Positions 17,463 to 26,489 of a DNA stretch of 58,058 nt are shown in pieces. A program made the translations under genes and the position numbers. Source of the stretch: Nitrospirota bacterium (lineage in GTDB: Bacteria; Nitrospirota; Thermodesulfovibrionia; Thermodesulfovibrionales; UBA6898); the NCBI GenBank assembly GCA_021814475.1, contig JAKAIE010000006.1:1-58058 (forward strand). The letters are read 5' to 3'. Each line of letters begins with the position of its first letter. Positions within the stretch are counted from its first letter, which is position 1. The notes beneath the pieces were generated by a model that saw only the letters and a program-made list of their open reading frames with translations, was not told the DNA's origin and did no database searches.

Positions 17463-18462
17463 AAATGTACTTTTCGTCGGGATTGACCTGGGGACATCCC
17501 GCAGTTCGATCTCGGCAAGCAACGACACCCGCCAATGGATAGAAAGCTATGTCGGCTGGCCGAAAGACTTCATCGCGATGCAGGTGGTTGGCAAGCCGGT
17601 CCTCTTCGGGGCAGAGGCGCTGGCTAACAGGCTCTCTCTGGATCTCTGCCGGCCTCTTGAGCATGGCGTCATCAAGGAGGGGATCAGCCGCAACGAAGAG
17701 GCGGTAAGAGACATCATCCGCCATCTGCTCGACCTTGTAAACCCGCAGGCAGGACAGAAGATCCATGCGGTCGTGGGCGTTCCCGCCGACACGCTCAAGG
17801 TGAACAAACTGGCGATCCGGCGCGCGGTGGCCGAGTCGGTCGATTCGCTGATGGTCGTCACCGAACCGTTCGCCGTAGCGTACGGACTCAACCTCCTGAA
17901 CAACTCCCTGGTGATTGACATCGGGGCGGGCACGACAGATTTCTGCATCATGCACGGCACCATCCCGACGGAGGACGATCAGAAGACGATCCTGAACGCG
18001 GGCGACTCGATTGATGACCAGCTCTTCAGTTCCCTCGTAGAAAAATATCCGAATGCGAGATTCAACAGAAATATGGTCCGCCAGTTCAAGGAGCAGTATA
18101 GTTTTGTGAAGGACGTTGCGGAAGAGGTCCGCGTCGAGATCCCCGTCGACGGAAAGCCCGTGCCTCACGACATCAAAAACGAGATCAAGCGCGCCTGCGA
18201 AAGCATCATGCCGGCGCTGACCGAGACGACGATCGAGATGATCGCGCGGTTTGATCCGGAGTTCCAGGTGAAGATAAAGAACAATATCGTCCTTGCCGGC
18301 GGCGGCAGCCTGATCAGGGGTATACGCGAGTATCTTCAGGAGGCGCTCAAGGAATACGGTCCATGCAGGGTCACCGGTGTCGAGGATCCGCTTTTTTCCG
18401 GCTCTGACGGGGCACTGAAGCTGGCCAAAGATATGCCGGTAAAATACTGGGAGCCCTTATAA
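17434..18462 (+). CDS. MamK-like bacterial actin
   Basis: 342 residues of actin/MreB/Hsp70 fold: phosphate-1 loop GIDLGTSRSS (16-25), TEPF with the catalytic Glu144, phosphate-2 loop DIGAGTTD (162-169) and adenosine motif LAGGGSLIRG (287-296). The spacing, 'GWPKDFIA', 'RPLEHGVI', 'KEQYSFV' and the YW near the C-terminus resemble magnetosome actin MamK more than MreB or FtsA. MamK builds ATP-dependent filaments that align magnetosomes. No other mam, mad or man gene is visible here; the neighbours are a wall amidase and a small membrane protein. It is therefore better called a MamK-like filament protein of unknown cargo. Confidence 0.82.
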   Translation: MKQDDSRKDENVLFVGIDLGTSRSSISASNDTRQWIESYVGWPKDFIAMQVVGKPVLFGAEALANRLSLDLCRPLEHGVIKEGISRNEEAVRDIIRHLLDLVNPQAGQKIHAVVGVPADTLKVNKLAIRRAVAESVDSLMVVTEPFAVAYGLNLLNNSLVIDIGAGTTDFCIMHGTIPTEDDQKTILNAGDSIDDQLFSSLVEKYPNARFNRNMVRQFKEQYSFVKDVAEEVRVEIPVDGKPVPHDIKNEIKRACESIMPALTETTIEMIARFDPEFQVKIKNNIVLAGGGSLIRGIREYLQEALKEYGPCRVTGVEDPLFSGSDGALKLAKDMPVKYWEPL

Positions 18463-18479
18463 GACAGGCCACCAGGTCC

Positions 18480-18878
18480 ATGAGACCAATGGAAAAACAT
18501 CTCATCAAGTGGCTCATCAACACCATCGCGATCATGCTGGCGATAAAACTCGTGCCGGGCATAGGCTACCGCGGCGAGTGGTGGGGCATCCTGCTTGTCG
18601 GGGTGATCTTCGGCCTGATCAATACATTCATCAGGCCGGTCATCAAGCTCCTCACCCTGCCTTTCCTGATCGTGTCGCTCGGGCTTTTCACCTTCGTGAT
18701 CAACGCCATGATGCTCAGCGTCACCTCCTGGATCTCGGGGGAGTTCAGGCTCGGATTCCATGTCGACGGCTTCTGGCCGGCCTTCTGGGGCGCGCTGATC
18801 ATCAGCATTGTCAGCCTCGTGCTCTCCTGCCTCATCCCCTCGGACGAAACGCCGAAGGTCCATATCCAGTTCAAATAG
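18480..18878 (+). CDS. Phage-holin-4-superfamily (YvlD-like) membrane protein
   Basis: 132 residues with four hydrophobic segments and a conserved 'GVIFGLINTFIRPVIKLLTLPF' region typical of the PF04020/YvlD family. Despite the family name this is a common chromosomal inner-membrane protein, not evidence of a phage. It begins 17 bases after the MamK-like gene. An ATG three codons later is also possible. Function unknown; co-location with the amidase and actin hints at an envelope role. Confidence 0.8.
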   Translation: MRPMEKHLIKWLINTIAIMLAIKLVPGIGYRGEWWGILLVGVIFGLINTFIRPVIKLLTLPFLIVSLGLFTFVINAMMLSVTSWISGEFRLGFHVDGFWPAFWGALIISIVSLVLSCLIPSDETPKVHIQFK

Positions 18879-18886
18879 GAGCTTTC

Positions 18887-19432
18887 ATGGCAAATTATTC
18901 TACCGGACAGGTTGTCTACCATCAGGATTTCGGCACGGGGAGGGTCGTCAATGTAGCTGAAAACCAGGTTACGGTCAATTTCATAAGGACCGGCGTCAGG
19001 GTATTTATTCAGTCCAGCGCGGACGAGGAACTGTCCTACACCCCATTTCTGCAGGATGAGGATGGCGATTCCGACAGGGAGGCGCTCGATGAGCTGAAGG
19101 CGGCACTCAGGGAGGTCCTGCGCGAAGAAGGTCTTACAGGCGACGTATCACTGGCCGAAAGGTGGGACGGGGGGGAACTCGTGCTAAAGCCCGCCAGACC
19201 TGAGCTGCAGCCAAAGACTGTTTCGATCGACACCTTCTTCCACAAGATCGTGATGATCAGGAACCAGCTCAGGGTCCTGGAGGCGAACATCAACGGGTCT
19301 AAAAACCTCACGGACAGCGAAAAAGTGGACCTCCAGCAGTACATTACCCGCTGTTACGGCACGCTCACCACATTCAACGTTCTCTTTGCGGACAAGAAGG
19401 ACTGGTTTGTGGGATCTAAGAAAGAAGACTGA
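18887..19432 (+). CDS. Tudor/CarD-like N-terminal domain protein
   Basis: 181 residues from the ATG after a TAGGAG box. The first 50 residues (GQVVYHQDFGTGRVV..., then beta strands) match the SH3/Tudor-like fold found in CarD, Mfd and at the UvrD C-terminus. The rest is helical and charged with no known motif. A longer upstream frame is read-through of the preceding membrane-protein gene. A nucleic-acid or RNA-polymerase contact is possible but unproven. Confidence 0.65.
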   Translation: MANYSTGQVVYHQDFGTGRVVNVAENQVTVNFIRTGVRVFIQSSADEELSYTPFLQDEDGDSDREALDELKAALREVLREEGLTGDVSLAERWDGGELVLKPARPELQPKTVSIDTFFHKIVMIRNQLRVLEANINGSKNLTDSEKVDLQQYITRCYGTLTTFNVLFADKKDWFVGSKKED

Positions 19433-19446
19433 CAGGTCCGCGATAA

Positions 19447-20466
19447 ATGGAGGGGATCGTCCCGAAACGAGACAGCTACCGCGTCGCCGCATGGATTATC
19501 GCCGGCGCGGCGTTGCCGGCTGTCCTGGTCCTGCACCTTCTCCCCGCACTGATAGCGGGATGCCTTGTCTACGAAATAGTGCATGTCCTTGCCCCGTTGC
19601 TCAGGATCACGAAGCTGAGCGATTCACGCTCACGACTTCTCGTTGTCGCCCTGCTTGCCTCTTTTGTGGTTCTGCTTATCGCCTCGGGAACGTGGGGAAT
19701 CGTCTCGTGCCTCAATAGCGAAACCGGCAGCGTCGCTGGTCTCATGCAGAAAATGGCCGAGATAGTGGAAAAGTCGCGGGAGACTCTCCCCGTCTGGCTC
19801 AACGCCTATCTCCCTGCCGATACCGAATCCGCGAAGGAGACGACGGTGCAGTGGCTGCAGCAGCACGCCCGGGAGCTTGAGTACATGGGAAAAGAGGCGG
19901 GTCGGGTTGTGGCGCATATACTGGTCGGGATGGTGATCGGAGCGCTCATTTCCCTGCGGGAGGTGGACTCGCCGCAGGAAACCCCGCCCCTGGCCGCTGC
20001 CCTCCTCGATCGTGCGACAAAGCTGGGGAACGCCTTTCGTGCGATCGTATTTGCGCAGATGCGCATATCTGCGCTGAACACGCTCTTCGCCATTATATAT
20101 CTCGAAGTGATTCTGCCCGTGGCCGGCATCCATCTTCCGCTCAGGAAATCGATGATCGCGATCACCTTCGTAGCCGGAATGCTCCCGATCATCGGCAACC
20201 TCATATCGAACGCGGTTATCACAGTGGTCAGCCTGGGCAGTTCCCTCTCCGTCGCCTTAACATCTCTCGGATACCTCATCGTTGTTCACAAGGCAGAATA
20301 TTTTCTGAACGCCAGGATCGTAGGGACACAGATCCGCTCCCGGGCCTGGGAAATACTGCTGGCAATGCTCGTGCTCGAATCCGCCTTCGGGATTTCCGGA
20401 TTGATCGCAGCCCCGATCTATTATGCGTATCTCAAGCGCGAACTCTCAGACAGGGGAATGGTCTGA
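19447..20466 (+). CDS. AI-2E family (PF01594) membrane transporter
   Basis: 339 residues with about eight hydrophobic segments and the family pattern: paired N-terminal helices, an extended soluble loop (about 90-150), and a C-terminal bundle with PIIGNLISN and an EIL...SAFGISGLIAAPI segment. Members export small molecules or ions (autoinducer-2 in the name-giving case, Na+/H+ exchange in others), so the substrate is open. It follows the Tudor-like gene by 14 bases and probably ends the operon that starts with the amidase. Confidence 0.82.
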   Translation: MEGIVPKRDSYRVAAWIIAGAALPAVLVLHLLPALIAGCLVYEIVHVLAPLLRITKLSDSRSRLLVVALLASFVVLLIASGTWGIVSCLNSETGSVAGLMQKMAEIVEKSRETLPVWLNAYLPADTESAKETTVQWLQQHARELEYMGKEAGRVVAHILVGMVIGALISLREVDSPQETPPLAAALLDRATKLGNAFRAIVFAQMRISALNTLFAIIYLEVILPVAGIHLPLRKSMIAITFVAGMLPIIGNLISNAVITVVSLGSSLSVALTSLGYLIVVHKAEYFLNARIVGTQIRSRAWEILLAMLVLESAFGISGLIAAPIYYAYLKRELSDRGMV

Positions 20467-20588
20467 AAGACTGACTGGAACCCCTGCCGAACCCTTCTAA
20501 TCGGGCCGTATAGTTCTTCCGTATAGCCCCGTATTTCCTTCGCCTTAAAACTCCAGAAAACAGGGGACGTGATAATCGAAATTACACG

Positions 20589-20617
20589 TTGACAATTACG
20601 GCGCAGGTACCTACATT
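20589..20617 (+). promoter_or_regulatory. Candidate sigma-70 promoter
   Basis: A consensus TTGACA is followed after 17 bases by TACATT. It is correctly oriented for the membrane-protein gene at 20734. Confidence 0.5.
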
Positions 20618-20733
20618 TAATGTATGAATCTGATCGTAACATCGCCGATGACCAGTAAAAAACCGGACATTTTCCGCTCTCATGGAGAGCATTACATCCA
20701 TCTTTTCCTGCATCACGCGAGGGGAGCAGATCT

Positions 20734-21201
20734 ATGACACAATCCAGGTTTTTCCAGGTTTCACTTTTTTTCCCTTTCATCGTATGGTTTCTTGCCCTGA
20801 CGCTTTTTTCGTTCGCAAACCACGAGAGCAACAACTTCTTGCTGAAGAATCTCTCCGATGCCTATCGCGTTTTTGTGCCGTACCTCGTCTTTGCCGCGGG
20901 TGTATGGCACCTTTCGAAGAACAGGCCATACAGGACGCTGATGGCGATGGCCTCGGTCATACCGATAATCTGGGGGTGCTTCTTCTCGTTTTTCTACATG
21001 CTGTATATCTACGGCAAAGAGGGGTTCATCGACTGGTTCGTGGTGAGCGTCATGGCATTCTGGGCCGCCCTAGTGGCGTACCTTTTCGAGTTCATCCCGT
21101 TTCTGGTCCTCGTCATATTCAAGAACAACCTGGAACCGGAGGGGATGCGTAATCACAAAACGTCCCCCCTCGGACACTCGCCAGCGGCGCCCCAGGCCTG
21201 A
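20734..21201 (+). CDS. Four-helix membrane protein of unknown function
   Basis: 155 residues with four hydrophobic segments (about 9-27, 46-59, 69-92 and 101-127) and a polar tail. A GGGGAG box lies upstream of the ATG and a sigma-70-like promoter is found about 120 bases before it. No family was recognised. It is convergent with the cysteine synthase gene. Confidence 0.6.
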   Translation: MTQSRFFQVSLFFPFIVWFLALTLFSFANHESNNFLLKNLSDAYRVFVPYLVFAAGVWHLSKNRPYRTLMAMASVIPIIWGCFFSFFYMLYIYGKEGFIDWFVVSVMAFWAALVAYLFEFIPFLVLVIFKNNLEPEGMRNHKTSPLGHSPAAPQA

Positions 21202-21230
21202 TCAGCGCAGACCGGTCCGTGACACCCCCC

Positions 21231-22139
21231 TCAGGGAGGGCACTTTCCGCATACAGACCTGAACAGAGAGGTGCTGAGATAACGGTCGCCGCGGTCGGGG
21301 AGGATCACTACCACCGTGCCCCTGCCGATCTTTCCGGCCACCTTCACCGCCCCCGCCATCGCCGCACCGCTGCTCATCCCGACAAAGAGCCCCTCTTTTA
21401 GCGCGAGTGTCCTGGTCATGTCAAAGGCGTCATCATCCGGCACGTTGACCTTCTCGTCGAGCGCACCGGGGTCATAAATCTTCGGCACGATCGACTCGCT
21501 CATATTCTTAAGTCCCTGGACCTTATGCCCCAGGAGGGGTTCCACCCCGATGACCCTGATCCTCGGATCGAATTCCCTGAGACGCCTTCCCGCGCCCATG
21601 ATAGTACCGGTCGTGCCCATTCCGGCGACAAAGCAGTCTATCTCGCCTTGCGTCTGCTCGTAGATCTCCCTGCCGGTCGTCTCATAATGGGCCCTGATAT
21701 TCGACGGATTATCAAACTGATTCGGCATATAGAAGCTGCCGGGGGACTCCTTCATGATCCTGTGGGCGAGCCTGATGGCGCCGTCAGTACCCTCGTTGCC
21801 CGGGCTCAGGACAACCTCGGCGCCGAACGCCTCCAGTATTTTGCGTCTTTCGAGACTGACGCATTCCGGCATGACGAGCCTCACCCTGTACCCCTTGGCG
21901 GCCCCTACCATCGCAAGGCCGATACCAGTATTGCCCGAGGTCGCCTCGAGGATCGTGCTGCCGGGGGAAATCAGCCCCGCATCCTCGGCATCCCTGATCA
22001 TGTAGTACGCAATTCGGTCCTTGACCGACCCCCCCGGATTGTTTCCCTCCAGTTTCGCGAGGATCCTTACCCCTGGGTGGGGATTGATCATATCTAGCCT
22101 CACGAGAGGCGTGTTCCCTATGCAGTCAAGAATTCCCAT
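21231..22139 (-). CDS. cysM: PLP-dependent cysteine synthase (CysM/CysK family)
   Basis: 302 residues with the pyridoxal-phosphate lysine in NPGGSVKDR (K40), the substrate loop TSGNTGIGLA and the phosphate-binding GTTGTIMGAG region. The family makes cysteine from O-acetylserine (or O-phosphoserine) and sulfide or thiosulfate. The MPECVSLERR stretch and short length lean to the CysM subgroup. The C-terminal CGKCPP is unusual and could bind metal. An AGGAG box precedes the ATG. No serine acetyltransferase gene is adjacent. Confidence 0.88.
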   Translation of the reverse strand: MGILDCIGNTPLVRLDMINPHPGVRILAKLEGNNPGGSVKDRIAYYMIRDAEDAGLISPGSTILEATSGNTGIGLAMVGAAKGYRVRLVMPECVSLERRKILEAFGAEVVLSPGNEGTDGAIRLAHRIMKESPGSFYMPNQFDNPSNIRAHYETTGREIYEQTQGEIDCFVAGMGTTGTIMGAGRRLREFDPRIRVIGVEPLLGHKVQGLKNMSESIVPKIYDPGALDEKVNVPDDDAFDMTRTLALKEGLFVGMSSGAAMAGAVKVAGKIGRGTVVVILPDRGDRYLSTSLFRSVCGKCPP

Positions 22140-22214
22140 TCGTACTCCTCATTTGCATACGGTGAATATAACAGATCGGCACGGCAATTTTAAAGATTGG
22201 GGGCATCGCCGGAC

Positions 22215-22751
22215 TCAGTACCGTTCGTTCAGGAGATTATCAATGATCTTCAACTGCGAGTCGGCGTTGTTCCACACGATCCGGATCGAATCCGCGGGGA
22301 TGCTCTTCCAATAGACCTGTGTAGGCGCATAGAGATGGGACTCGGTCGAAAATCCGTACTTTGAAACGAGAGTCTCTACATTCTGCCCGACATACACGCG
22401 CCCCTTGAGCACGGAGTCGAAAATCGAAAAGTCGATCTGGGCCTTCCACAGCACAAGCCCGTCGCGGTAGATCGCGGCAAGGTCGGAATAGGCCTTCAGC
22501 AGCTGCAACTCTTCCCCTGTTGTGCGACCGGACGATATCTTCGCAATCTCCGAAGAAAACTGATCCGTGAGAACGGTAATCCGCTCATACGATGCCCCCG
22601 CCTCGACAGCCTTCCTCACCATCCTGGCCGCCGCGTCAACCTGTGCGAACCTGGCCTTATCCATGGCCGGACCGCGGCAGCCGGCTCCGAAGAAAACTAC
22701 CACAATGACCAGTACTGTATACAATTCACTCCGTCGTGTCACGGTATCCAT
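22215..22751 (-). CDS. Putative lipoprotein, helical
   Basis: 178 residues with an N-terminal hydrophobic stretch and lipobox-like FFGAGC (Cys25). The mature part is helical in its first two thirds. No family recognised. It sits upstream of the cysteine synthase gene in the same direction, with a 75-base gap. Confidence 0.6.
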   Translation of the reverse strand: MDTVTRRSELYTVLVIVVVFFGAGCRGPAMDKARFAQVDAAARMVRKAVEAGASYERITVLTDQFSSEIAKISSGRTTGEELQLLKAYSDLAAIYRDGLVLWKAQIDFSIFDSVLKGRVYVGQNVETLVSKYGFSTESHLYAPTQVYWKSIPADSIRIVWNNADSQLKIIDNLLNERY

Positions 22752-22917
22752 GTCCCTTCAAACACCTGGATAGGCAGTCAGTTACTATACTTTACACCAG
22801 CGGTGACGACCATTTCCAGGCCGTAAAGGACCCCCTGCCGGGAGGGGCGGCGGGCCGGGTTATTTCCGTACAGGAACAGTGAATGGATCTCCTCCGGTGA
22901 AAGGCATCCCGGGGGGA

Positions 22918-22946
22918 TTGACCACGTCCCCGCAGAGTGCTACCAT
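22918..22946 (+). promoter_or_regulatory. Candidate sigma-70 promoter of the YtxH-like gene
   Basis: TTGACC and TACCAT are spaced by 17 bases, 27 bases before an AAGGAGG box and the ATG. Confidence 0.55.
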
Positions 22947-22973
22947 TGAGACAGAAACGGAAAGGAGGCGGCA

Positions 22974-23171
22974 ATGTTTCGCAGAAATGAAGATAACGGC
23001 ATCGAGATCCTGGCATCTTTCCTGATCGGGGGCATCGTAGGTGCCGGACTGGCGCTGCTCTTTGCACCTCAGTCGGGGCGGAAGACGCGATCACAGATCC
23101 GGGACCTGGCTGAAGATGCAACGGACTATGCATCCGATTATGCGAGGAAGCTGAAAAAAAAGGTATCGTAG
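22974..23171 (+). CDS. YtxH-like small membrane-anchored protein
   Basis: 65 residues: a glycine-rich hydrophobic segment (IGGIVGAGLALLFAP, about 18-32) followed by SGRKTR and a charged helix with heptad-like spacing. This is the YtxH/gas-vesicle-like stress protein pattern. The strong AAGGAGG ribosome-binding box and a good promoter support it as a real gene. Exact function is unknown; relatives are often stress-induced. Confidence 0.75.
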   Translation: MFRRNEDNGIEILASFLIGGIVGAGLALLFAPQSGRKTRSQIRDLAEDATDYASDYARKLKKKVS

Positions 23172-23216
23172 CCGCAGGAAGACCGATGAGGGGACAGGGG
23201 ACTCCCGGAATGGCCG

Positions 23217-23720
23217 TTATTTCAGCTGAATCTTGATGTACGCGCCCTTTCGGAGGTCCCTCAGCATCTCCTTCAGACGCTCGTTCAGGGTCTTTTCGGT
23301 CAGGTAGTTCTCGATATCTGCCCTGACGTCTTCGTAGTCCCGGGAGCCGAAACGGGCGGTATTCTTCCTGTAGAACTCCTCGGTTTCCGCATCAGTCACC
23401 CTTATGAAGGCTCTGACCTTCAGGTTGATGTATTCCTTCACCATATCGTCTGCGGACAACCCCTCGATCCTGTATTTTCTGGCCTCCCGCAGGAGGAGTA
23501 TCCTGTTGATCATCGTATTAAGGACCTCTTCCCTCGTGATATCGGGAGAGACCTTGACTGTCTTCTCATACTGTTCATTGAGTTCGCTCAGGGTGATGGC
23601 AGCGTTATCCACAAACCCGACCACACGATCGAAGATATCTGCCTGGGCAGACGCCCTATTTACGCCCGCCATCAAAAGCAGCAGCACCGCACAGAAGACT
23701 GATAACAATTTCCTTTTCAT
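23217..23720 (-). CDS. SurA-like N-terminal-domain periplasmic protein
   Basis: 167 residues with a signal peptide (about 1-25) and a SurA_N-type chaperone domain (RVVGFVDNAAITLSEL..., then TREEVLNTMINRILL). The parvulin isomerase domain of full SurA/PrsA proteins is absent, and only a short C-terminal helical piece follows. It is downstream of the outer-membrane assembly gene on the same strand (42-base gap). That context supports a role in escorting beta-barrel precursors (inference). Confidence 0.75.
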   Translation of the reverse strand: MKRKLLSVFCAVLLLLMAGVNRASAQADIFDRVVGFVDNAAITLSELNEQYEKTVKVSPDITREEVLNTMINRILLLREARKYRIEGLSADDMVKEYINLKVRAFIRVTDAETEEFYRKNTARFGSRDYEDVRADIENYLTEKTLNERLKEMLRDLRKGAYIKIQLK

Positions 23721-23762
23721 CTTTTTTTATCCTTAACCTCTTCTGAGCGCGCAGGCCTCTTC

Positions 23763-26489
23763 CTAAAACGCATGCCCGACACTGAAGTGAATGGCGCCCC
23801 TGCTTTCTCCCGGCTCCCTGTTGAGTTTCATGCCATAATCGACCCGGAGGGGTCCGACCGGGGTCTTGTACCTCAGGCCCAGTCCGGCCGTAAACCGCAG
23901 ATCCGACAAAACCATCCTCTTTGTATTGACCCAGACGTTGCCCATGTCAACGAAAGGCACTATGCCGAAGCCTTTGCCGACCGATGTTCTGAATTCGATA
24001 TTGCCCATCGCAAAGACGTTTCCCCCCGTCGGGTTTCCATCGGCGCCCTTCGGCCCGAGGGTATCCTGATCATATCCCCTTACCGTCGACCGCCCTCCCA
24101 GGAAAAAGCGCTCGACAAGCGGCAATTCCTGGGTAGCTCCGAAGTGATACGCGATGCCGCCCCGGGCCGAGAGGGCGAGGACGATATTCTTCGACAGTGT
24201 GTGAAACCTCGATCCGTACACCTCGAGCTTCAGGAAGTTCGTCTCGGATAAAAGCGCGGAAGATGCAAACTTGAGAGAGGCGCCCGCGAGCACTCCTTTC
24301 CCCGGTTCGAACGGGTTATCACGCGTGTCATAGACAAGCGCCGGCTTGATGCTGCTGATCGCGAGCGTCCCGGTATCCTCCTTGGTCAGGATAACATCAG
24401 GCCTCACATCGGCAGTCCGCACGAGAGAAAACTCGTAATACAATTCGTACTTCATGACAGAACTCAGCCTATTTTCAACGCCCGCAGTCAGGGCATACCT
24501 CGTAAGACGGTACAGTGTCTCCCTCGCGGAGGCAATCTCCCTTTTTTTGTCATACTCAAAAAACACCCTCAGGGGCAGCCGTCGCCCAAATGCCCAGGGT
24601 TCGTTATATTGGAGGAGGTATCTCTTTTCGATCGAACTCGCCTCGACACGCGCCAGGGCTTCACGGTTCAGACCCCACAGGTTCCGGTAGCTTACCTCGA
24701 AAAAACCTCTGATTCCTTCATACTCTCCATACCCAAGACCGAATTCGACCGAGCCGGCATTGCCTTCATGCACCGTGACGAGAACATCACGACGATCGCC
24801 ATCAAAATCGTTCGTCTCTATTTCTACATCCGTAAAAAGACCGAGCTTATACAGCCTCTGCCGCTCCTCGGCGAAGATGCCCTGGTTGAATACCTCACCC
24901 TCCTTATGCAGCAGCTCACGCTGTATGACAAGGTACTTGGTCCTGTAATTTCCCATAATAACCGTTCTTCCGAGATATAGCTTTCTGCCCTCGGAGATCT
25001 CAAAAACGACAGAGGCCTTGCGGTCCGCGATTTTTCTCCTCACGGAGGCATCCACCGTCGCATAGCCGTGAACCTTATAATATTCGAGTATCCTGAAGCG
25101 GGCATCCGATATGTCCACCTCGTTATACGGATCTCCCGCCCTGATGCCGACAATCGCCTTCAGTTTCGCCGTATTTTCCGGGGATCCCCCTGTGAAATCG
25201 ATCGAAGAAATGATCGTCTTTTCGCCTTCTAGAAGATCGACAGACAGGTCGACACGGCTTTTATCTTCCGTATAGCGGACATCTATCTTTCTGACAGATG
25301 CCTCAAGATACCCCAACGCCCCGAGGAACTCCCTGAGCAGATCCTTGTCCTTTTCCACCTGGTCCGGATTGAAATACTCATGCTCCTTCAGCACCATGAC
25401 CTGTTTCAGGTTTTCCGCAGAGAGGTCTGTTCCGGCAAAAGTTATCGACCTGACCTTCACCCTCTGGCCCTCGAATATGAAAAATGAGAGACTGACCTCA
25501 TTGTCCCTGGAGCGGATGACAGGGGCTATCTGGGCAAAGGGATACCCTTCGGTATGATAGTACGAAAGCATCCTGTCGACAGCTTCTCCCACAACATCGT
25601 CGTTTATGTCCTCGCTGTCCCGAAGCAGCGACTCACGTATCAGCGCATTTGTCGACAGAGACTGGTTTCCGTCAAAAACCAGATCGAGCCTTTTACCGGG
25701 ATGCACCATGATTTCAAGTGCGCCGTCAACAAACGTGTACGGCCCCACCACAGGCCCGATGTAGCCCTGCTTCTTCAGGAGGTCCCTCATCTTCACGATC
25801 TCCTGCTCTATCCGTTCCCGGTTCGCGACGTCGCCGACAGAAATCCCGAACAGGTCCTTATAGTTGACGACCTGCCCTTCGCCCGCGCCTCCGGGTTCCT
25901 CCCCGCCTTTTGCAGACCTGGTGGAGATGGCAAAGGCGATACTTTTGATGATCTGGGGCTGTCCCGTTGACACGTGCAGGAAAACGTTGACCCGGTAAGG
26001 CAGCTCGTCAGCCCCGGTAGTGATCGAGACCTCGGCCAGCGGAAACCCGAGATTCGCGAGCGCGGCCTTGAGATCCGACACCGCCTGGGGGATAAGGTCA
26101 TCCCGCATCTGCTCGTCTTCCTTGAAGAGAAAGAGCCTCCTGATCGTCTTTTCGGACAGTTCATGGTCGCCGGTCACCTCGATCTTCCTGATAAAATTCC
26201 TTTCACGGACCACAACTTCAACCGTCTCTGGATCGCCCCCATGCACGGTCACGGCAATATCCTCGAATATGCCCTTCAGAAAAGCCGTTTTTATTCCCCT
26301 GCGCACTATATCGGCATCAATCGTCTCCACGCCTCCGAGACCGAGCATCTCCCTGAACTCGTCCTGGCCGATCGTCCGGAGACCTGTTACAACAAGGCGG
26401 ACCGGCCCTCCCGCAGAGTCCGCGCGTCCCGCTGCTGCGACCAGCAGCAGAATGCCGAACAATACGCCGAGGACAGCACTGTATCTCAT
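23763..26489 (-). CDS. BamA/TamA family outer-membrane assembly protein
   Basis: 908 residues: signal peptide (1-24), a series of about five POTRA-like domains (to about 530) and a C-terminal 16-strand-type barrel ending in the aromatic beta-signal 'HFSVGHAF'. The GGRSTVRGY region contains the lid-loop motif of Omp85 proteins. It inserts barrels into the outer membrane. Its ATG overlaps the stop of tamB (ATGA), so it is translationally coupled to tamB. That pairing suggests a TamA role, but the POTRA number is nearer BamA, and it may serve as the general BamA. Confidence 0.88.
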   Translation of the reverse strand: MRYSAVLGVLFGILLLVAAAGRADSAGGPVRLVVTGLRTIGQDEFREMLGLGGVETIDADIVRRGIKTAFLKGIFEDIAVTVHGGDPETVEVVVRERNFIRKIEVTGDHELSEKTIRRLFLFKEDEQMRDDLIPQAVSDLKAALANLGFPLAEVSITTGADELPYRVNVFLHVSTGQPQIIKSIAFAISTRSAKGGEEPGGAGEGQVVNYKDLFGISVGDVANRERIEQEIVKMRDLLKKQGYIGPVVGPYTFVDGALEIMVHPGKRLDLVFDGNQSLSTNALIRESLLRDSEDINDDVVGEAVDRMLSYYHTEGYPFAQIAPVIRSRDNEVSLSFFIFEGQRVKVRSITFAGTDLSAENLKQVMVLKEHEYFNPDQVEKDKDLLREFLGALGYLEASVRKIDVRYTEDKSRVDLSVDLLEGEKTIISSIDFTGGSPENTAKLKAIVGIRAGDPYNEVDISDARFRILEYYKVHGYATVDASVRRKIADRKASVVFEISEGRKLYLGRTVIMGNYRTKYLVIQRELLHKEGEVFNQGIFAEERQRLYKLGLFTDVEIETNDFDGDRRDVLVTVHEGNAGSVEFGLGYGEYEGIRGFFEVSYRNLWGLNREALARVEASSIEKRYLLQYNEPWAFGRRLPLRVFFEYDKKREIASARETLYRLTRYALTAGVENRLSSVMKYELYYEFSLVRTADVRPDVILTKEDTGTLAISSIKPALVYDTRDNPFEPGKGVLAGASLKFASSALLSETNFLKLEVYGSRFHTLSKNIVLALSARGGIAYHFGATQELPLVERFFLGGRSTVRGYDQDTLGPKGADGNPTGGNVFAMGNIEFRTSVGKGFGIVPFVDMGNVWVNTKRMVLSDLRFTAGLGLRYKTPVGPLRVDYGMKLNREPGESRGAIHFSVGHAF

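Noticed and set aside
18480..18878. Phage holin as a sign of a prophage.
   Set aside because: The YvlD-like family is a common chromosomal membrane protein and no other phage gene is near.
16434..20466. Magnetosome gene cluster suggested by the MamK-like protein.
   Set aside because: No MamA, B, M, E, O, P, Q, I or Mad-type gene is present; neighbours are wall and membrane genes.
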